Source: Micromonospora sp. WMMD1128 (GTDB taxonomy: Bacteria > Actinomycetota > Actinomycetes > Mycobacteriales > Micromonosporaceae). Taken from it: a stretch of DNA of 64,000 bases. Position numbers and translations under genes: made by a program. The stretch spans positions 2,555,501-2,619,500 of the forward strand of contig NZ_CP114902.1 of NCBI RefSeq assembly GCF_027497235.1. The letters are read 5' to 3'. Below, one piece after another: positions 8,423 to 17,277 of the stretch (its first letter is position 1; every line of letters starts with the position of its first letter). The notes under the pieces were generated by a model that did no database searches, was not told the DNA's origin, and saw only the letters and a program-made list of their open reading frames with translations.

Positions 8423-9649
8423 ATGACGGACACCTCGACGCACCCGCACACGACGGAGTCGCCCACGCCACCGGTGCCCCGGACGGCTGTCCGGGCCCGC
8501 TGGTCGGTGGTGCTGCTCTTCGTCATCATGGGCCTGGCCATCGGCGGTTGGTCCGCCCGGGTGCCCGAGGTCCGCGACGCGGTCGGCGTCGGGAACACCG
8601 GCTGGGGCCTGGCCAACATCGCCACCAACGCGGGGGAACTGATCTCCCTGGTCGTGGTCGCGGTGCTGATCAGCCGGATCAACACCCGCCGGTTGGCGCT
8701 GGCCGGGGCCGCGCTGATCCTGGTCAACGCGCCGCTGCTGGCGGCGTCCACAAGCCTGGTGGCGCTCGTCGCCGGGCTCGCGGTCTGGGGTTTCGCGGCG
8801 AACCTGCTGGCCACCCCGATGAACGCCCAGTCGGTCGAGGTGCAGAAGCGCTACGGGCGGCCGATCCTGTCCACCTTCCACGCCGGCTTCAGCATCGGCA
8901 TGCTCGCCGGCGGGCTCTGCGGCACCGGCGCCGCCGCGGTCGGCCTGTCCCCGTCGGCGCAGATGGCCGTCACGAGCGTGCTGCTGGGCGCGCTGCTCAT
9001 CGGCACCCAGCGCTGGCTGCCGGACACGCCCCGCCAGGAGCCGAAGGACGGCGAGGCCCGGCGCGGGCTACGCGAGCGGTTCACCCCGCAGCTCGTCCTG
9101 CTCGCGGCGATCGCGTTCCTCGCCTCGTTCGTCGAGATGGCCGGCGCGCAGTGGAGCGCGCTCTACGCCACCGAGGTGGCCGGCGCCGCGGCGGTGCTGG
9201 CCGCCGCCACGTACACCTGCCTGTCGCTCGCCGCCACCGTGGCCCGGCTGGTCGGCGACCGGCTGGCCGGCCGGATCGGGCGGGTCCGCTTCGTCCGGGC
9301 GTCGGCGCTCGTCGCCACCGTCGGCGTGGCGTTGCCGGTGGCGTACCCGCATCCCGCGGCGGTGATGGCCGGCTTCGGGCTGCTCGGGTTCGGGCTGGCC
9401 TGCGTGACCCCGACGGTGCTCGGCTTCGCCGGCGAGCAGCCCGGCCTGACCTCGGGGGAGGGCGTCTCGGTGGTGGCGATGGGGCAGTGGCCGGGTGCGC
9501 TGCTCGCGGCGCCGGTGATCGGCCTGCTCGCCGGCGCGCTGGGCCTGCGTACCGCGTTCGTGGTGGTGGCCGTGCTGGCGCTCGCCATCGTGGCGTTGAT
9601 GGGCCGGGTCCAGGCCCGGGCGCTGCCGGGCGAGAGCCCGGCGGCCTGA
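8423..9649 (+). CDS. MFS transporter, probable product exporter
   Basis: 408 residues with about 12 hydrophobic helices beginning at VVLLFVIMGLAIGG. The motif GGWSARVPEVRDAVG after the first helix and STFHAGFSIGMLAGG in the middle match the fucose-permease-like MFS branch common in actinomycetes. A hydrophilic loop (DTPRQEPKDGEARRG) divides the two halves. It begins 39 bp after the condensation gene behind GAGAGAGGTACG, so it is probably part of the same transcript and exports the cluster product. Substrate assignment is contextual only. Confidence 0.85.
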   Translation: MTDTSTHPHTTESPTPPVPRTAVRARWSVVLLFVIMGLAIGGWSARVPEVRDAVGVGNTGWGLANIATNAGELISLVVVAVLISRINTRRLALAGAALILVNAPLLAASTSLVALVAGLAVWGFAANLLATPMNAQSVEVQKRYGRPILSTFHAGFSIGMLAGGLCGTGAAAVGLSPSAQMAVTSVLLGALLIGTQRWLPDTPRQEPKDGEARRGLRERFTPQLVLLAAIAFLASFVEMAGAQWSALYATEVAGAAAVLAAATYTCLSLAATVARLVGDRLAGRIGRVRFVRASALVATVGVALPVAYPHPAAVMAGFGLLGFGLACVTPTVLGFAGEQPGLTSGEGVSVVAMGQWPGALLAAPVIGLLAGALGLRTAFVVVAVLALAIVALMGRVQARALPGESPAA

Positions 9650-9740
9650 CCGGCGCGGCTCCGGCCCGCGCGGTGGGGAAAAGGCGACCGGTGTCCATTT
9701 GCTGACGTGGGAATCCCGCGCGGTCTTCTATGGTCCCCGT

Positions 9741-10520
9741 GTGACGCTTTCCACCACCGCGGCGGACCAGGCGTGGGTGCGCGAGACGGCGACCGGGATC
9801 GGGGCGCTGCGCGGCCGGGCGCTCGTCGACACGGTCCTGGCCGCCGTCGCCCGCCGTCTCGACAGCGAGCTGTCCACGTACGCCGAACTCGACCTGGCCA
9901 CGCTGCGGCTGCCCGACCTCGCCGCCGACCGGCCGGTGGACCGGGCGCTCGTGCGCCGGATGCACCACCAGGTGACCGACCATCCGTTGTTCGCGCCGAC
10001 CGTGCGCCTGTCGCATCCGTACCCGGGGCCGCCGACGCAGGTGACCGACGTGGTGTCGGAGCGGCGGTGGCGGCAGCACGCGCTCTACCGGGAGGTGCTC
10101 GCGCCGCGCGGCATCGGGGCGCACACGGTCGCGCTCGTGGTCGGCCCGACCCCGGTGCTGCGCTGGTACCAGTTCAACCGCGACCGTGCCTTCGACCCGC
10201 GCGAGATGGACCTGCTCACCCGCCTGCAACCGGCGCTGATCGCGGTGCACGGGCGCGCCTGCCGGCCCGGCGCGGCTCTTCCCGGCGGCGCGGCTCTTCC
10301 CGGCGGCGCGGCGCTGACCGGGCGGGAGGTGGAGGTGCTGCGCGGCATCGCCGACGGGCTGACCGTGCCGGCCACCGCGCGCCGGCTCGGCCTGGCCGCC
10401 GGCACGGCCCGCAAGCACCTGGAGAACGTGCACCGCAAGCTGGGCACCTCCGGGCCGGTCGCCACCGTGATGAGGGCGGTCGAACTCGGCATCCTGGAGG
10501 TGCCCGGCCCGCGGTCCTAG
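9741..10520 (+). CDS. LuxR-family transcriptional regulator
   Basis: 259 residues. The C-terminus is a complete LuxR helix-turn-helix (LTGREVEVLRGIADGL, ATARRLGLAAGTARKHLENVHRKLG). The N-terminal ~180 residues are an unassigned sensory region, without response-regulator aspartates or a Walker ATPase motif. GTG at 9741 was preferred over a TTG at 9699 because the TTG-encoded extension lacks a ribosome-binding site. A hexapeptide (GAALPG) is repeated just before the DNA-binding domain, from an 18-bp tandem DNA repeat near 10265-10315. It may regulate the adjacent cluster. Confidence 0.82.
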   Translation: MTLSTTAADQAWVRETATGIGALRGRALVDTVLAAVARRLDSELSTYAELDLATLRLPDLAADRPVDRALVRRMHHQVTDHPLFAPTVRLSHPYPGPPTQVTDVVSERRWRQHALYREVLAPRGIGAHTVALVVGPTPVLRWYQFNRDRAFDPREMDLLTRLQPALIAVHGRACRPGAALPGGAALPGGAALTGREVEVLRGIADGLTVPATARRLGLAAGTARKHLENVHRKLGTSGPVATVMRAVELGILEVPGPRS

Positions 10521-11044
10521 ATGGTGGCGCAGGGCAGCGGCGCGCCCCGGCAGGCCCGGATCAGCGCGTCGACCTCGACCCGGCCGATCCGCCTGTCGGA
10601 CAGGACCACGTCCACCACGGCCGCGGTGTCGCCGACCGGCAGGTCCACCACCACGTCCGCCTCCTTCACCCGGGGGGTGTCGTGCGCGTTCTCCTTGCTG
10701 CCGTACACCCGGACCGCGAGCGGGTCGTCGAGCGCGAGCGTGTCCAGCACGCCGCCGGCGGTGTCGCGCACGACCAGTTGGAGCGGCCCGCCGGCGCCGC
10801 GCAGCGACGACGGGAAGCCCCGGTCGATCTCCAACAGGTTCGCGGTGGCGCTCCGCGTCGACACCCGCAGCCCGAGCCGCAGGTGGGTGCCGGTGGTCGG
10901 GTTCGCCGGGTCGACTGTCGGCGCGGGCACGACGGGCGCCGCGCCGGCCGGCGTCGGGGCGGCCGGCGCGGCGACCGCGACGACGCCGAGCAACGGCAGC
11001 GCGAGCGCCGCCACCACCAGGGTACGGATCCGTCGGTTCAGCAC
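10517..11044 (-). CDS. Small secreted protein of unknown function
   Basis: 175 residues. A signal peptide is clear: RRIRT, a hydrophobic core LVVAALALPLLGVVAVAA, then an AGA-type cleavage site. The mature part is beta-rich by appearance, with DTAGGVLDTLALDDPLAVRVYGSK and a C-terminal pair of cysteines (ACRGAPLPCATI). GTG at 11044 is supported by GGGAG 8 bp upstream and overlaps the stop of the upstream gene; ATG at 11059 is an alternative. Its stop is 1-4 bp inside the end of the convergent LuxR gene. Coupling to the putative metalloprotease suggests a partner or inhibitor role, but I do not recognise the family. Confidence 0.75.
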   Translation of the reverse strand: MLNRRIRTLVVAALALPLLGVVAVAAPAAPTPAGAAPVVPAPTVDPANPTTGTHLRLGLRVSTRSATANLLEIDRGFPSSLRGAGGPLQLVVRDTAGGVLDTLALDDPLAVRVYGSKENAHDTPRVKEADVVVDLPVGDTAAVVDVVLSDRRIGRVEVDALIRACRGAPLPCATI

Positions 11045-13272
11045 TGTCCACTCCCGCATCGTGCGAAGGTCGCCTCGGCGGCCCGGATGTCGTCGGCCCG
11101 CTCGACCGAGTTGTTGATCATCACGTCGGCCATCGGCCCGTCGCTGCGCCACCAGCCGGTCGGGCTCACCCCGTCGGTGATCTCGTTGCAGGTGCTCGGG
11201 TCCGACCCGCCTCGCTGGCAGTCCCGCAGCGAGTGGTAGGTGTTCTTGCCCTCGCCGTACCAGTAGCCGCCGTCGCAGCAGTACTCGTCGCCCTCGTGGT
11301 AAGCGCTGTGGTGCAGCTCGTGCCAACCCACGATCGGCGAGTCGGCGCTGAACGAATTGCCGGAGGCGTTGTCCCGGCAGTTCACGGTGTGCAGCACGCC
11401 GTTGGTCTCGGCGAAGCTGACCGGGCTGAACCCGCCGCGCCGGCACAGCGCGTCGCCGTCCGGGCTGACCGTCACCTCGACCGGCACGTTCTGCACCCAG
11501 ATCCCCACCTGCGACCAGTGCGTGCCGATCGAGCTGGGGAACACCCGGGAGCGGATGCCGAGCAACTGCCACGCGTTGTCGTCGACGGCGTTGCCGAACT
11601 GCCGCGCGCCGGTCAGCGTGGACGTGTCGTAACCGGTGCCCGGCGCGTACGCCACGTCGATGGTCTGGTTCAGCGGCCGGGTGTTCACCCGCCCGCCCGC
11701 GTCCACCACCGCCGGCACGCTGGCCCGCCACAGCGGCACCAGGGTGACCTCCGGCGTCTGCGACGGTTCCGGCGGGTTCAGGTCGGTGATCCGCCAGTCC
11801 GCCACCGCCGTGCGCGCCTCCGGCACCCCGTCGGCCTCGCTCGCGGTCACCCGGTAGGCCACCGCCGCGCCGGCGAGGATGTCCGCCGGGATCACCGCCT
11901 GGCACTCGCTCACCTGCTCACAGGTCCGCACCACGCGGGGCGCGAGCGCCACCGGCCGGCCGATCCAGCCGGCCGGGCTCATCTCCACCGTGATCCGGGC
12001 CGCCGGCCGGGCGGTGTGGTCGGTCGCGACCACCCTGGCCCGGATCGACGTGCCGGGCACGGACTGCGGGTTGACCGCCGGGACACCGGGCTCGGCGAGC
12101 GCGTACACCTCCAGGCCCGGCGGCGGGTCGGACACCGGCACGGTACGCGAGGCGGCCGGGAACGTCCGCCCGTCGTCGGCGGCGCCCTCAAGCGTGAACA
12201 CGTAGCTGCCGGGTGTGGCCCAGGAGCCGTCGGCGTGCCGGCCGGTCCAGGAGAACGACAGCGGGCCGGCGGCACGGCGCACGTCGGGGCTGCGGAACAC
12301 CTCGACGCCGCCGCGCAGCACCCGCATCCGGAACGTGCCGGCCGTCGGCACCACCGCGCTGACCACGATCGGACCGCTGCGGTACTGCCAGTTGGTGGCC
12401 GGCTGGCTCGACATGTCGGTGAAGGCCAGCGCGACCCGCTGGATCACCCGCGCCTGGGTGCGCTTCGCCGAGCCGGCGTCGATGGGGTCGACGACCGTGA
12501 TGTCGTACCCGCCGACCGCCGCGTACGACCCGTCGGACCAGCGGCCGTCCCAGTCCACGTTGAACGCGCCGCCGTAGAACGGGGCCTCGTAGAGCGTGAA
12601 CGACGCGCCTGTCGCCTGCGCGGTGACGGTGAACCGCAGCGCCGACGGCACCGACAGCGAACCGCTGATCGTCAGCCGCTCGCCGAGCCGCGGGTCGAAC
12701 TCCCGGGGCGTGCCGGTCGGCGGCGGCGACGTGATGCCGATCGTGGTCGGCCGGGGCGCGACCGTCACCGTGAAGATCGCCCGCGACGGCCCGCCGCTGG
12801 TGCTCCACCGGGACGTGCCGCTCCGGCCGCCGAGCAGGCTCGTGGTCGCCCAGTCCTTCGCCGCGCCGGGGTTGAGGTCGGCCTGCTCGCGGCTGCCGCC
12901 CTCGGTGGAGTCGTCCTCCCACAGCTCGAAGGTGACCCGGAAGTCGCCGGTGACCGAACGCCCGGCGCAGACCGTGCTCGGCGTGACGATGTCCGTCCCC
13001 GACGTGGCCGGCAGCGCCATCTCGCAGCGCTGCTGCTGGCCGTTGTCCTGGGTGATGACGGCGACGCCGAACAGTTCCGGCGGGTCGCAGATGACCAACC
13101 AGACCCGGTCGAGGCACTCGGTGGTGTGCATCTCGTCGACCGTGACGGTGACCGTGGAGCCGTAGCTGGCCACGGCCGGCGCGGCCGGCAGCGCGGCGGC
13201 GAACGCCACCCCGACCACCGTGGCCAGCGCCGCCGCCAGGAACGGCCGCAGCCGTTGACGTATCCGTTTCAC
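11038..13272 (-). CDS. Large secreted protein with M64-like metalloprotease motif
   Basis: 744 residues with a Sec signal (RLRPFLAAALATVVGVAFAAALPAAPAVA). The middle contains repeated beta-sandwich-like blocks (DWDGRWSDGSYAAVGGYDITV and SWTGRHADGSWATPGSYVF), resembling FlgD-Ig/bacterial Ig-like modules. Near the C-terminus WHELHHSAYHEGDEYCCDGG carries HExxH followed by DEY, close to the HExxH...DEY signature of M64 (IgA-peptidase-like) zinc peptidases. Many cysteines suggest disulfides outside the cell. GTG at 13272 follows GAGGGGGG. A secreted zinc peptidase is the best guess; no substrate is evident. Confidence 0.7.
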   Translation of the reverse strand: MKRIRQRLRPFLAAALATVVGVAFAAALPAAPAVASYGSTVTVTVDEMHTTECLDRVWLVICDPPELFGVAVITQDNGQQQRCEMALPATSGTDIVTPSTVCAGRSVTGDFRVTFELWEDDSTEGGSREQADLNPGAAKDWATTSLLGGRSGTSRWSTSGGPSRAIFTVTVAPRPTTIGITSPPPTGTPREFDPRLGERLTISGSLSVPSALRFTVTAQATGASFTLYEAPFYGGAFNVDWDGRWSDGSYAAVGGYDITVVDPIDAGSAKRTQARVIQRVALAFTDMSSQPATNWQYRSGPIVVSAVVPTAGTFRMRVLRGGVEVFRSPDVRRAAGPLSFSWTGRHADGSWATPGSYVFTLEGAADDGRTFPAASRTVPVSDPPPGLEVYALAEPGVPAVNPQSVPGTSIRARVVATDHTARPAARITVEMSPAGWIGRPVALAPRVVRTCEQVSECQAVIPADILAGAAVAYRVTASEADGVPEARTAVADWRITDLNPPEPSQTPEVTLVPLWRASVPAVVDAGGRVNTRPLNQTIDVAYAPGTGYDTSTLTGARQFGNAVDDNAWQLLGIRSRVFPSSIGTHWSQVGIWVQNVPVEVTVSPDGDALCRRGGFSPVSFAETNGVLHTVNCRDNASGNSFSADSPIVGWHELHHSAYHEGDEYCCDGGYWYGEGKNTYHSLRDCQRGGSDPSTCNEITDGVSPTGWWRSDGPMADVMINNSVERADDIRAAEATFARCGSGQC

Positions 13273-13409
13273 GCGTTCCCCCCTCGTCCGCCGACGCCCG
13301 CCCGGGACCGGCGCAGACAACTGTGCGGATCGGCGTGGACGCGGGCGATACGCGCATGCGCGTACCGGGGATGTCGCCGGCCGGACTGCGGACCCGGCGG
13401 CGGTGTGCG

Positions 13410-13452
13410 GTCGGTCGTCCCGGCCGCCGCGGGCGCGGCCGGGACGACCGAC
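13410..13452 (-). terminator. Rho-independent-like hairpin after nrdB
   Basis: A perfect 16-bp stem (GTCGGTCGTCCCGGCC paired with its complement at 13437-13452) with an 11-nt loop begins 6 bp past the small-subunit stop codon. No U-tract is needed for such GC-rich actinomycete terminators. Confidence 0.75.
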
Positions 13453-13457
13453 GACGG

Positions 13458-14477
13458 TCAGAAGTCGTCGTCGAAGGTGACGCTGCCGGTCACCCCGACC
13501 TGGTACGCCGACACCCGCCGCTCGAAGAAGTTCGACAGCTCCTGCACGTCCTGCAACTCCATGAACGCGAACGGGTTGCCGCTGCCGTACATCGGCGCGA
13601 TGCCCAGCGCGGCCAGCCGACGGTCGGCGACGTGTTGCAGGTACGCGCGCATGTCCGTCGGCGACATCCCGGACACGCCCTGGCCGAGGAGGTCCTCGGC
13701 GAACTGCGCCTCGCACTCCACCGCCTCGGCGAGCATGTCCCGGACCTGCCGCTCCATCTCGTCGTCGAACAGGTCCGGCTCCTCGGCGCGCACCGTGTCC
13801 ACCACGTCGAAGGCGAACGCCATGTGCATCGACTCGTCGCGGAACACCCAGTTGGTGCCCGACGCCAGCCCGTTGAGCAGCCCCCGGGAACGCAGGAAGT
13901 AGACGTAGGCGAACGCGCCGTAGAAGAACAGCCCCTCGATGCAGGCGGCGAAGCAGATGAGGTTGAGCAGGAACGCCCGCCGGTCCGCCCGGGTGCGCAG
14001 CTCCCGCAGCTCGAAGATGGAGTCGATCCACCGGAAGCAGAACTCGGCCTTGCGGGCGATCGACGGGATGTTCTCCACCGCCGCGAACGCGGCGAACCGT
14101 TCGGTCTCGTCCGGCACGTAGGTGTCCAGCAGGTTCAGGTAGAACTGGACGTGCACCGCCTCCTCGAACAGCTGCCGGGACAGGTAGAGCCGGCCCTCCG
14201 GGGAGTTGACGTGCTGATAGAGGTTGAGCACCAGGTTGTTGGCGACGATGGTGTCGCCGGTGGCGAAGAACGCCACCAGCCGGGACACCAGGTGCCGCTC
14301 GGCCGGCGAGAGCCGGTCCAGGTCGGCCAGGTCGGCGTGCAGGTCCACCTCCTCGACGGTCCAGGTGTTGCGGATGGCGTCCCGGTAGCGGTCGAAGAAG
14401 TGCGGGTAGCGCATCGGTCGCAGGGTCAGGTTCATGCCCGGGTCGAGCAGCAGGGGCCGGGTCTCGGTGTGCGTCAC
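13458..14477 (-). CDS. nrdB: Ribonucleotide reductase, small (radical-bearing) subunit
   Basis: 339 residues; the ferritin-like R2 subunit that holds the diiron-tyrosyl radical. Metal ligands are visible in LFEEAVHVQFYLN (E and ExxH), GLFFYGAFAYVYFL and RDESMHMAF (ExxH). The C-terminal tail QVGVTGSVTFDDDF fits the peptide that docks on the large subunit. GTG at 14477 overlaps the TGA of the large-subunit gene (GTGA); MNLTLRP, 14 residues in, is a possible alternative start. The two genes form one operon under the riboswitch. Confidence 0.93.
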   Translation of the reverse strand: MTHTETRPLLLDPGMNLTLRPMRYPHFFDRYRDAIRNTWTVEEVDLHADLADLDRLSPAERHLVSRLVAFFATGDTIVANNLVLNLYQHVNSPEGRLYLSRQLFEEAVHVQFYLNLLDTYVPDETERFAAFAAVENIPSIARKAEFCFRWIDSIFELRELRTRADRRAFLLNLICFAACIEGLFFYGAFAYVYFLRSRGLLNGLASGTNWVFRDESMHMAFAFDVVDTVRAEEPDLFDDEMERQVRDMLAEAVECEAQFAEDLLGQGVSGMSPTDMRAYLQHVADRRLAALGIAPMYGSGNPFAFMELQDVQELSNFFERRVSAYQVGVTGSVTFDDDF

Positions 14478-16819
14478 TGGCAGGCCTCGCAGCTCTCGGG
14501 GTTCTCCAGGGAACAGGCCGCCGCCGCGTCCACGACCGGGGCCAGCACCGTGGCCTGCTGGATCCGGGTCGCGGGACGTGACCGCAGGTAGTAGGTGGTC
14601 TTCAGCCCGGCCTGCCAGGCGTACCGGTACATCGAGGAGAGCTTGCCGATCGTCGGCGCGCTCAGGAACAGGTTCAGCGACTGCGACTGGTCGACGAACG
14701 GCGCCCGCGCGGCGGCCAGGTCGATGAGCGCCCGCTGCGGCAGCTCCCACGCGGTGCGGAACAGCTCCCGCACCTCGGCGGGCAACTCGTCGATGCCCTG
14801 CACCGAGCCCTCCGCCCGCTTGATCCGGTCCCGGATCTCCGGCGTCCAGAGCCCGCGTGCCTTCAGCTCCCGCACCAGATATGTGTTGACCTGGAGGAAC
14901 TCGCCGGACATGGTCTCGCGTTTGAACAGGTTGGACACCTGCGGCTCGATGCACTCGTAGCAGCCGGCGATCGAGGCGATGGTGGCGGTCGGCGCGATCG
15001 CCACCAGCAGCGAGTTACGCAGCCCGTGCGCGGCGATCCGCTCGCGCAGCGCCGTCCAGCGGGCGGTCCGCGCCCGCTCCGCGCCCCACAGGTCCGGGTG
15101 CAGGTCGCCCTTCGCGGCCCGGGTCCGGTCGTACGCCGGGTGCGGGCCGAACCGCTCGGCCAGCCCGGCGGACGTCTCCAACGCGGTCAGGAAGATCTCC
15201 TCCTGCACCCGGGTGGACAGCTCCCGCGCCCGCGCCGAGTCGAACGGCAGGCGCAGCGTGAAGAACGCGTCCTGAAGACCCATCAGCCCCAGCCCTACCG
15301 GCCGCCAGCGCGGGTTCGACGCCGCCGCCTGCGCGGCCGGGTAGTAGTTGATGTCGATCACCCGGTCGAGGAAGACCACCGCCGTGCGCACCGTGGCCCG
15401 CAGCTTCTCCCAGTCGACGCCGTCGGCGGTGACGTGCGCGCCGAGGTTGACCGAGCCGAGGTTGCACACCGCCGTCTCGGCGTCGTCGTTGACCTCCAGG
15501 ATCTCGGTGCACAGGTTGGACAGGTGGATCACGTTCCCCGGCTCGCCGGTCTGGTTGGACAGCCGGTTCGCCGCGTCCTTGAACGTCATCCAGCCGTTGC
15601 CGGTCTGCGCGAGCGTGCGCATCATCCGCCCGTACAGGTCCCGGGCCTTCACCGTGCGGACCGCCTTCTTCTCCGCCGCCCGGTACGCGGCGTCGAACGC
15701 CTCCCCGTACAGGTCGGGCAGCTCCGGGGCGTCGGACGGGTCGATCAGCGACCAGTCTTCGTCGGCCTCGACCCGGCGCATGAACTCGTCCGGGATCCAG
15801 TTGGCCAGGTTGAGGTTGTGCGTCCGCCGGGACTCCTCGCCGGTGTTGTCCCGCAGCTCCAGGAACTCCTCCACGTCCGGGTGCCACGGTTCCAGGTAGA
15901 CGCAGGCCGCGCCCTTGCGCCGGCCGCCCTGGTTGACCGCCGCGACCCCGGCGTCGAGCGTCTTCAGGAACGGCACGATGCCGTTGGAGCGCCCGTTGGT
16001 GCCCCGGATCAACGCGCCCCGGCCGCGTACCCGCGACCAGGAGATGCCGATGCCGCCGGAGAACTTCGACAGCTTCGCCACCTGGTGGTAGCGCTCGTAG
16101 ATCGAGTCCAGCTCGTCGCGCGGCGAGTCGACCAGGAAGCACGACGACATCTGGGTGTGCCGGGTGCCGGAGTTGAACAGCGTGGGGGAGCTGGGCAGGT
16201 AGGCCAGCGCGGACATCAGCCGGTAGAAGCCGACCGCCTCGGCCGGCGTGTGCGACAGCCCGCACGCCACCCGCAGCAGCCAGTACTGCGGTGTCTCCAC
16301 CACCAGCCGCGACTCCGGGTGCCGCAGCAGGTAGCGGTCCGCCACCGTGCGCAGTCCGAAGTATTCGAAGCGCAGGTCGCCGGCGGGGTCCACGGCGTCG
16401 TCCAGCTCGCCGGCGTGGCGGGCCACGAACGCGGCGGTGTCGTCACCGACCAGCCCGAGGGCGTGCCCGTACGCGATCGACTGGCTGAAGGTCGCCACCT
16501 GCTGCCCGCGGACCTCCTCGTGCACGTACGCGGCAAGCAGCCGGGCCGCCAGTTTCGAGTACTGTGGCTCCTCGCCGATCAGCTCGGCCGCGGTCTGGAT
16601 CGACAACCGGTCCAGCTCGGCGGTGCTCGCCCCGTCGTACAGCCCGCTTATCGTCCTGGTGGCGACCCGCAACGGGTCCACCTGGTCCAGGTCGGCGACC
16701 CAGCGTTCGACCGCCCGCACGATCCGGTTGACGTCGACCGGCTCGGTGTCGCCGTCCCGCTTGCGGACCCGCATCGCCGACCGGCGCTGCTCCGGAGGGC
16801 TCTCCCGCACGACCGTCAT
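14474..16819 (-). CDS. nrdA: Ribonucleotide reductase class Ia, large (catalytic) subunit
   Basis: 781 residues. An N-terminal ATP-cone (MRVRKRDGDTEPVDVNRIVRAVERW) provides allosteric control. The catalytic barrel contains LFNSGTRHTQMSSCFLVDSP (substrate-site Cys), NLCTEI (Asn, radical Cys, Glu) and TATIASIAGCYECIEP. The C-terminal tail CEACQ holds the CxxC pair used for re-reduction. The ATG at 16819 follows GAGGAGAGG. Class Ia enzymes work with oxygen and do not need B12, which explains repression by a cobalamin riboswitch when a B12-dependent class II enzyme is available elsewhere in the genome, as known from Streptomyces coelicolor. Confidence 0.95.
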   Translation of the reverse strand: MTVVRESPPEQRRSAMRVRKRDGDTEPVDVNRIVRAVERWVADLDQVDPLRVATRTISGLYDGASTAELDRLSIQTAAELIGEEPQYSKLAARLLAAYVHEEVRGQQVATFSQSIAYGHALGLVGDDTAAFVARHAGELDDAVDPAGDLRFEYFGLRTVADRYLLRHPESRLVVETPQYWLLRVACGLSHTPAEAVGFYRLMSALAYLPSSPTLFNSGTRHTQMSSCFLVDSPRDELDSIYERYHQVAKLSKFSGGIGISWSRVRGRGALIRGTNGRSNGIVPFLKTLDAGVAAVNQGGRRKGAACVYLEPWHPDVEEFLELRDNTGEESRRTHNLNLANWIPDEFMRRVEADEDWSLIDPSDAPELPDLYGEAFDAAYRAAEKKAVRTVKARDLYGRMMRTLAQTGNGWMTFKDAANRLSNQTGEPGNVIHLSNLCTEILEVNDDAETAVCNLGSVNLGAHVTADGVDWEKLRATVRTAVVFLDRVIDINYYPAAQAAASNPRWRPVGLGLMGLQDAFFTLRLPFDSARARELSTRVQEEIFLTALETSAGLAERFGPHPAYDRTRAAKGDLHPDLWGAERARTARWTALRERIAAHGLRNSLLVAIAPTATIASIAGCYECIEPQVSNLFKRETMSGEFLQVNTYLVRELKARGLWTPEIRDRIKRAEGSVQGIDELPAEVRELFRTAWELPQRALIDLAAARAPFVDQSQSLNLFLSAPTIGKLSSMYRYAWQAGLKTTYYLRSRPATRIQQATVLAPVVDAAAACSLENPESCEACQ

Positions 16820-16932
16820 GACCTCTCCTCGCTGTCACTGGCGATGGCCTCGGACGGCGGGAGAACGCCAACGGGCGCGGCACGACGGCCGGCCCGGCTG
16901 CTGGCGTCGGTCGTCCCGCGCGACCTTCGACC

Positions 16933-16954
16933 GCCGCGCGCGGTGGCGCGCGGC
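16933..16954 (-). promoter_or_regulatory. Expression-platform hairpin of the nrdAB riboswitch
   Basis: Immediately 3' of the riboswitch core is a perfect 9-bp stem with a 4-nt loop (GCCGCGCGC on one arm). It lies 114 bp before the nrdA start. There is no clear U-run, so it may stop transcription as a GC hairpin or act with downstream pairing. Confidence 0.5.
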
Positions 16955-17110
16955 GCGCTGGCAGGTCTTCGGACTCGCGGGCCGGACCGGGTTCGGTCGC
17001 CTACTGGCCGTCGCTTCCCAGGCCGGTGGCCCAGTGCTGATGACGGCGGTCGTTCCCACTTACCGCTGCGGGGCAGTCCCGGACTCGCACCGGGTTCCCT
17101 CTTGCCTCGA
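16955..17110 (-). promoter_or_regulatory. Cobalamin riboswitch upstream of nrdAB
   Basis: On the minus strand the conserved cobalamin-riboswitch blocks occur in order: GGGAACCCGGTGCGAGTCC, then GACTGCCCCGCAGCGGTAAG, then CCGAAGACCTGCCAGCGCG. These are the P3/P6 core and B12-box consensus of the family. The element lies between a promoter with NrdR-like boxes and nrdA. By analogy with Streptomyces nrdAB, adenosylcobalamin should turn the class Ia reductase operon down. Confidence 0.95.
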
Positions 17111-17145
17111 CCACCCCCGAAGGCGCGGCCGAACCAGCTGCGGCA

Positions 17146-17193
17146 CCACCATATATGGCGATGAAGGCCCGCACGCAACACCACATGTCGCCC
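17146..17193 (-). promoter_or_regulatory. nrdAB promoter overlapped by two NrdR-like boxes
   Basis: Minus strand: -35 TTGCGT (17178-17173), 17-bp spacer, -10 TATATG (17155-17150). Two imperfect matches to the NrdR box (about ACACTATATNTAGTGT) cover 17146-17161 (core CACCATATATGGCG) and 17178-17193 (ACACCACATGTCG). Their centres are 32 bp apart, matching the paired NrdR-box spacing, and they overlap the -10 and -35. Confidence 0.6.
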
Positions 17194-17210
17194 CCCGGCG
17201 TGTCAACCCG

Positions 17211-17263
17211 AAGGAAGGGGCCCCGCTTAACGCATTCGGTGGAGGCGGGGCCCCCGCTTAACA
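17211..17263 (-). repeat. Dispersed GGGGCCCC-GCTTAAC repeat, hairpin copy A
   Basis: A ~50-bp element with inverted GGGGCCCCGC / GCGGGGCCCC arms and GCTTAAC after each arm. A close copy in the opposite orientation lies at 33405-33460. Both copies sit just past the stop of a minus-strand gene, here the PepSY gene, so they may act as terminators. Similar repeats are common in Micromonospora genomes as far as I recall. Confidence 0.7.
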
Positions 17264-17277
17264 CCCCGGCGCGCGCG

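Noticed and set aside
9699..9740. TTG start extending the LuxR gene
   Set aside because: No ribosome-binding site and no family similarity in the extra 14 residues; GTG 9741 is better.
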